Shown here: one piece after another, positions 61,052 through 64,000 of the stretch
Layout of the letters: each line of letters opens with the position of its first letter
Position numbering within the stretch: the first letter of the stretch is position 1
Source of the DNA: FEN-1279 sp964501535
Lineage (GTDB): Bacteria > Bacteroidota > Ignavibacteria > Tepidaquicellales > Tepidaquicellaceae
Direction of reading: 5' to 3'
DNA: 64,000 nucleotides
NCBI GenBank assembly: GCA_964501535.1
Contig: CAZCSV010000002.1
Span: 434,001-498,000, forward strand
Notes under the pieces: model-generated
What the model saw: the letters and a program-made list of their open reading frames with translations, nothing else
Database searches by the model: none
Told to the model about the DNA's origin: nothing
Program-made: the position numbers and the translations under genes

Positions 61052-63538
61052 TTATATGTATTTCTTGATTGTATCAACAAGAGTTACCTTATCAAAAGGC
61101 TTTTTGATATAGTCTATACAACCACCGTTTAATATTCTCTCTTTATCGCCTCTTAGTGCATAGCCTGTTACTGCGACAATCGGTGTGTTTTCATATCCCT
61201 TGATTTCTTTTATTTCCTGTGCAACGTTCAAGCCGTCCATTTCGTGCCCTAAATTAATATCAAGTAATATTAAATCGTATTTTGATTCTTTTACCAATCT
61301 TAATGCTTCCTCGGGATTCTTTGCATCGTCAGTTTGACTAATCTTCAGCAGAAACTGCTTTGTCAGTTTTATACTTATATCGTTATCTTCAATCAACAGG
61401 ATTTTTGGCAAATCTTTTCTTGTCTCTTTAATTACACCATTTGCAAAATCAGAATCTGTTTTCAAAACTGATTTTTTTTCTGTTTCGTCAATGCTTGGAT
61501 TACTTAAAATAGGTAAAATAACATTGAAAATTGAGCCTCTGCCCGGAATACTTTCAAAAACGATTTTTCCCTTAAGTAAATTTACCATCTTTTTTGTAAG
61601 TGGCAATCCAAGCCCGCTTCCCTCGTAATTTCTCTTGTGCCCCTCGCTTATCTGTCTGAATTCCTCGAAGACAAGATCTCTGTATTCCTTTGCTATTCCT
61701 ATTCCCGAATCTATTACTTTTATCTCGACGATGTTTTTTCCCTCTACCCTTTCAAGGCTTGCTTCTACCGTTACTCCTCCCCGGGATGTGAATTTCAATG
61801 CGTTATCGATGAGATTTGTTATTATCTGCTGTATGAAGTTTTTATCGCTGTATATTGGTATTGAAGCTTGACCGTGTACAAAGTTTAGATATAAATTTTT
61901 TTGATTTGCAAGAGGGATAAAAGAATTTATTACGAGCTGGATTTCCTGAATCAAATCCATGTTATCATAATTAACGATTTCACCCCCTGCTTCAAGCTGT
62001 GAAAATTCCATAATGGAATTCAGTGTTTTCATCAGTCTTCTTCCTGAAATCTGAATATAATGAGCCAGCTCCTTGAAATAAGCATCGGTCGATTCTTCCA
62101 TAATGATTTCCGCAAAACCGAGTATCCCGTTCATTGGCGTTCTTAATTCATGACTCATGTTCGATAGCAAAGATGTTTTGAGCTTGCTGGCTTCTTCGGC
62201 GTGTGTTTTTGCTTTTATTAATTCTTCTTCCGATTTCTTTGCGCAAATTGACATTGCAATCTGTTCCGATATGAAGTTAAGTATTTCAAGCTCTTGCTTC
62301 TTATATCGTATTCCTTTGCTGTATGATTGAACTACGAGTACTCCGATAGCTTTATTCTTCGCCATCAATGGCACGCCGAGCCAGTCTATGGAATCTGCTC
62401 CTATCGTTTCTACCGCTTTTTTTCTTAACAATTCCTTAAATACCCCGGGGTCTGCAAGCAATGGTTTACCGGTTTTTAAAACATATTCCGTCAGCCCCTT
62501 CCCGAACCCTTTTGGCTTCGGTCTATCATCGATTTCATCTACGAAATACGGAAAAGTAATAATGTTTTTCTCGTCATCGTACAAAGCAATATAGAAATTA
62601 TTGGCAGGCATTAGTTCGGAAATAATTGCGTGTACGGATTTATAAAGCTCATCCAACGTATCTATGGAGTGAGCAAGTTCGGAAATCTTGTAAACGGAAG
62701 ACTTTATTTTCTCGTCCTTTTTTCTCCTTCTGATGTCTCTGACAACTACCTGTGATGACGGAACGCCGTTATAAATAAAAGGAATAGCCGTTACTTCGAC
62801 GTCTATTACTTCTCCGTTTGGTGCAATAAATTTTTCTTCCAGGATATCGGAATGCTTTTTTTCTACCTGGCTCTTTTTTATTCTTTCGACTACGATATCG
62901 GTATAATCGGGATGAACGAAACTTAAAACCGGTTTCCCCAATATTTCGTTTGCATTTTTGCAATGCAGAAGATTTAACATAGACTCGTTCACGTATACTA
63001 TAATTCCTTTGCTGTGTACCGCTATCCCGTCCGGAGAATGTTCAACCAGTAATCTGTATCTTTCTTCGGATTCCCGAAGCGCAAGCTCAGCTTTTTTCCT
63101 GTCCGTAATATCAATTTGTGTTCCCCAGATACCTATAAGTTTCCCTTTCTCAATAATGCCGATTGCGTTGTTGGAATAATATTTTTTATTGCCTTCGCTG
63201 TCAGTCTCCTCTGTTTCTGCATCGTAAATCTTATAATTTGCTTTAACAAATACTCTGTTTGTGTCAATATTAATCTGACTCTCTGTGTAAAAATCTTTTA
63301 AATGTTTTCCGATGATATCTTCAGGACGTTTATATCCGTACATTTTTGCCATAGAATCATTGCACTCGGCAACATAGCATAGCTCATAAAGCATTTTTAC
63401 CTGTTCATCCACAGGCAGCGAAATTGGTATTGGTTTATCAAAATCCATTCTGAAAATTCCTTCTCTTGCATATTTGTAAAACGAACTGAAATTGAAAGGA
63501 ATTTTTTTATTACCCGAAGTTTTTTTTTCGCTTTTCAT
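61052..63538 (-). CDS. Hybrid sensor histidine kinase (PAS-PAS-GAF-HisKA-HATPase-receiver)
   Basis: The 828-residue protein is cytoplasmic, with no clear membrane segment. Two PAS domains (about 20-150 and 155-275, the second starting SEERYRLLVEHSPDGIAVH) are followed by a GAF domain (about 290-430, DSIDWLGVPLMAKNKAIGVL). HisKA comes next with the phosphoacceptor His in SNMSHELRTPMNG (about 462). HATPase follows (IDNALKFTS, VIDSGIGIAKEY, GSGLGLPLTKKMV), and the C-terminal receiver (ILLIEDNDIS, phosphoacceptor in LILLDINLGHEMDG, KKPFD) completes it. It needs a downstream phosphotransfer partner not seen here; the double-receiver protein at 43809-44966 is one conceivable recipient. Confidence 0.92.
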   Translation of the reverse strand: MKSEKKTSGNKKIPFNFSSFYKYAREGIFRMDFDKPIPISLPVDEQVKMLYELCYVAECNDSMAKMYGYKRPEDIIGKHLKDFYTESQINIDTNRVFVKANYKIYDAETEETDSEGNKKYYSNNAIGIIEKGKLIGIWGTQIDITDRKKAELALRESEERYRLLVEHSPDGIAVHSKGIIVYVNESMLNLLHCKNANEILGKPVLSFVHPDYTDIVVERIKKSQVEKKHSDILEEKFIAPNGEVIDVEVTAIPFIYNGVPSSQVVVRDIRRRKKDEKIKSSVYKISELAHSIDTLDELYKSVHAIISELMPANNFYIALYDDEKNIITFPYFVDEIDDRPKPKGFGKGLTEYVLKTGKPLLADPGVFKELLRKKAVETIGADSIDWLGVPLMAKNKAIGVLVVQSYSKGIRYKKQELEILNFISEQIAMSICAKKSEEELIKAKTHAEEASKLKTSLLSNMSHELRTPMNGILGFAEIIMEESTDAYFKELAHYIQISGRRLMKTLNSIMEFSQLEAGGEIVNYDNMDLIQEIQLVINSFIPLANQKNLYLNFVHGQASIPIYSDKNFIQQIITNLIDNALKFTSRGGVTVEASLERVEGKNIVEIKVIDSGIGIAKEYRDLVFEEFRQISEGHKRNYEGSGLGLPLTKKMVNLLKGKIVFESIPGRGSIFNVILPILSNPSIDETEKKSVLKTDSDFANGVIKETRKDLPKILLIEDNDISIKLTKQFLLKISQTDDAKNPEEALRLVKESKYDLILLDINLGHEMDGLNVAQEIKEIKGYENTPIVAVTGYALRGDKERILNGGCIDYIKKPFDKVTLVDTIKKYI

Positions 63539-63738
63539 GGCTTGTATTTTTAAAAGTTTGATTTTTAATAGTCAGCAAGCATAAAAACGAGCGTTTTTGC
63601 AATCTACAAAAATTATTATCATATCACAATTTATTAAATGAGTTGTATTAATTTTTACTTAACATATGTATTTTATATATAACTATTCATCACTTTTATA
63701 AATTCATTTATTTTGATAAATTCATTGAAAATATTTGT

Positions 63739-64000
63739 ATGAAAGCTTTATTGCTAAATCAGGTTTGCGATTTAAAAGTATATAAAAATCCTCTTGTAAT
63801 ATCTGATATTCCGGAACCTGTTCCCGCAGAAAACGAAGTCTTGATAAAAATAAATGCGTGCGGAGTTTGCCATACCGAACTCGACGAGATTGAAGGCAGA
63901 ACTCCGCCTCCTGTTTTCCCGGTTGTACCCGGTCACCAGATAGTTGGCAAAGTAATCGGAAGAGGAAATAAAGCTCAAAAATTTCAGGTTGGAGACAGAG
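63739..64000 (+). CDS. Zinc-dependent alcohol dehydrogenase (5' part, runs off the window)
   Basis: Only the first 87 residues are visible. They show the GroES-like N-terminal domain of medium-chain alcohol dehydrogenases: VLIKINACGVCHTELDEIEG, with the catalytic zinc Cys and the proton-relay Thr, and VVPGHQIVGKVIGRG, with the zinc-ligand His and the usual Glu replaced by Gln (GHQ for GHE). The structural-zinc cysteines and the NAD-binding domain lie beyond the edge. The upstream 200 bases are AT-rich with no certain promoter. Confidence 0.88.
   Translation, partial: MKALLLNQVCDLKVYKNPLVISDIPEPVPAENEVLIKINACGVCHTELDEIEGRTPPPVFPVVPGHQIVGKVIGRGNKAQKFQVGDR

Overview
The window looks like chromosome of a free-living, anaerobic or facultatively anaerobic member of the Bacteroidetes/Chlorobi (FCB) group, most likely Ignavibacteria or a close relative. 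Three secreted proteins end in the type IX secretion sorting domain with the NYPNPFNP signature (bases 1-176, 188-1462, 26695-27528). Two upstream regions carry Bacteroidetes-type TTTG/TAnnTTTG promoters, most start codons follow A-rich leaders rather than strong Shine-Dalgarno sites, and the base composition is AT-rich. This assignment is inference from gene content; no rRNA lies in the window.

Bases 1-11400 hold ordinary genes: the end of one and the whole of another type IX-secreted protein, purC and a class II-like purE, a small predicted outer-membrane protein, tRNA-Lys(CTT) with two degenerate fragments nearby, a nitronate monooxygenase-like flavoprotein, a DEAD-box helicase, a LtaS-like alkaline-phosphatase-superfamily membrane enzyme, a DUF4126-type membrane protein and a metallophosphoesterase. 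Bases 11427-20489 form a minus-strand block: two proteins with PEP/pyruvate-binding (PPDK N-terminal) domains, glutamate dehydrogenase, a lone receiver protein, and a NarL-type response regulator with its histidine kinase. The kinase and the larger PEP-binding protein appear to share the same N-terminal sensory domain. Bases 20944-32687 encode surface proteins: an 1889-residue beta-helix protein ending in dockerin-like repeats, a small type IX-secreted partner, and an alpha-2-macroglobulin with an intact thioester motif.

Bases 32887-60955 form a hydrogenase locus, the most interesting part. It opens with hypABFCDE for NiFe cofactor assembly. Two membrane histidine kinases, a sigma-54 activator and a double-receiver protein preceded by a strong sigma-54-type promoter follow. 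After a strong terminator comes one long plus-strand gene run: Rrf2 regulator, hydrogenase maturation protease, hdrC, hdrB, the N-terminal half of hdrA, a signalling cassette (two DRTGG-domain proteins, two GHKL ATPases, a PHP phosphoesterase and an FeFe-hydrogenase-like iron-sulfur protein), nuoE, a small [2Fe-2S] protein, nuoF, a NuoG-type module fused to the C-terminal half of HdrA, then mvhD, mvhG, mvhA, an ECF-type S component and a cupin.

Read together, these genes predict a cytoplasmic complex in which an MvhADG-type [NiFe] hydrogenase, an HdrABC module and a NAD-linked NuoEF diaphorase share one flavin-based electron-bifurcating core. HdrA is split inside its inserted ferredoxin domain. 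The DRTGG-to-nuoF block, which resembles the neighbourhood of NADH-dependent group A6 [FeFe] hydrogenases in Firmicutes and Thermotogae, lies between the halves. The window ends with a convergent hybrid sensor kinase and the start of a zinc alcohol dehydrogenase.
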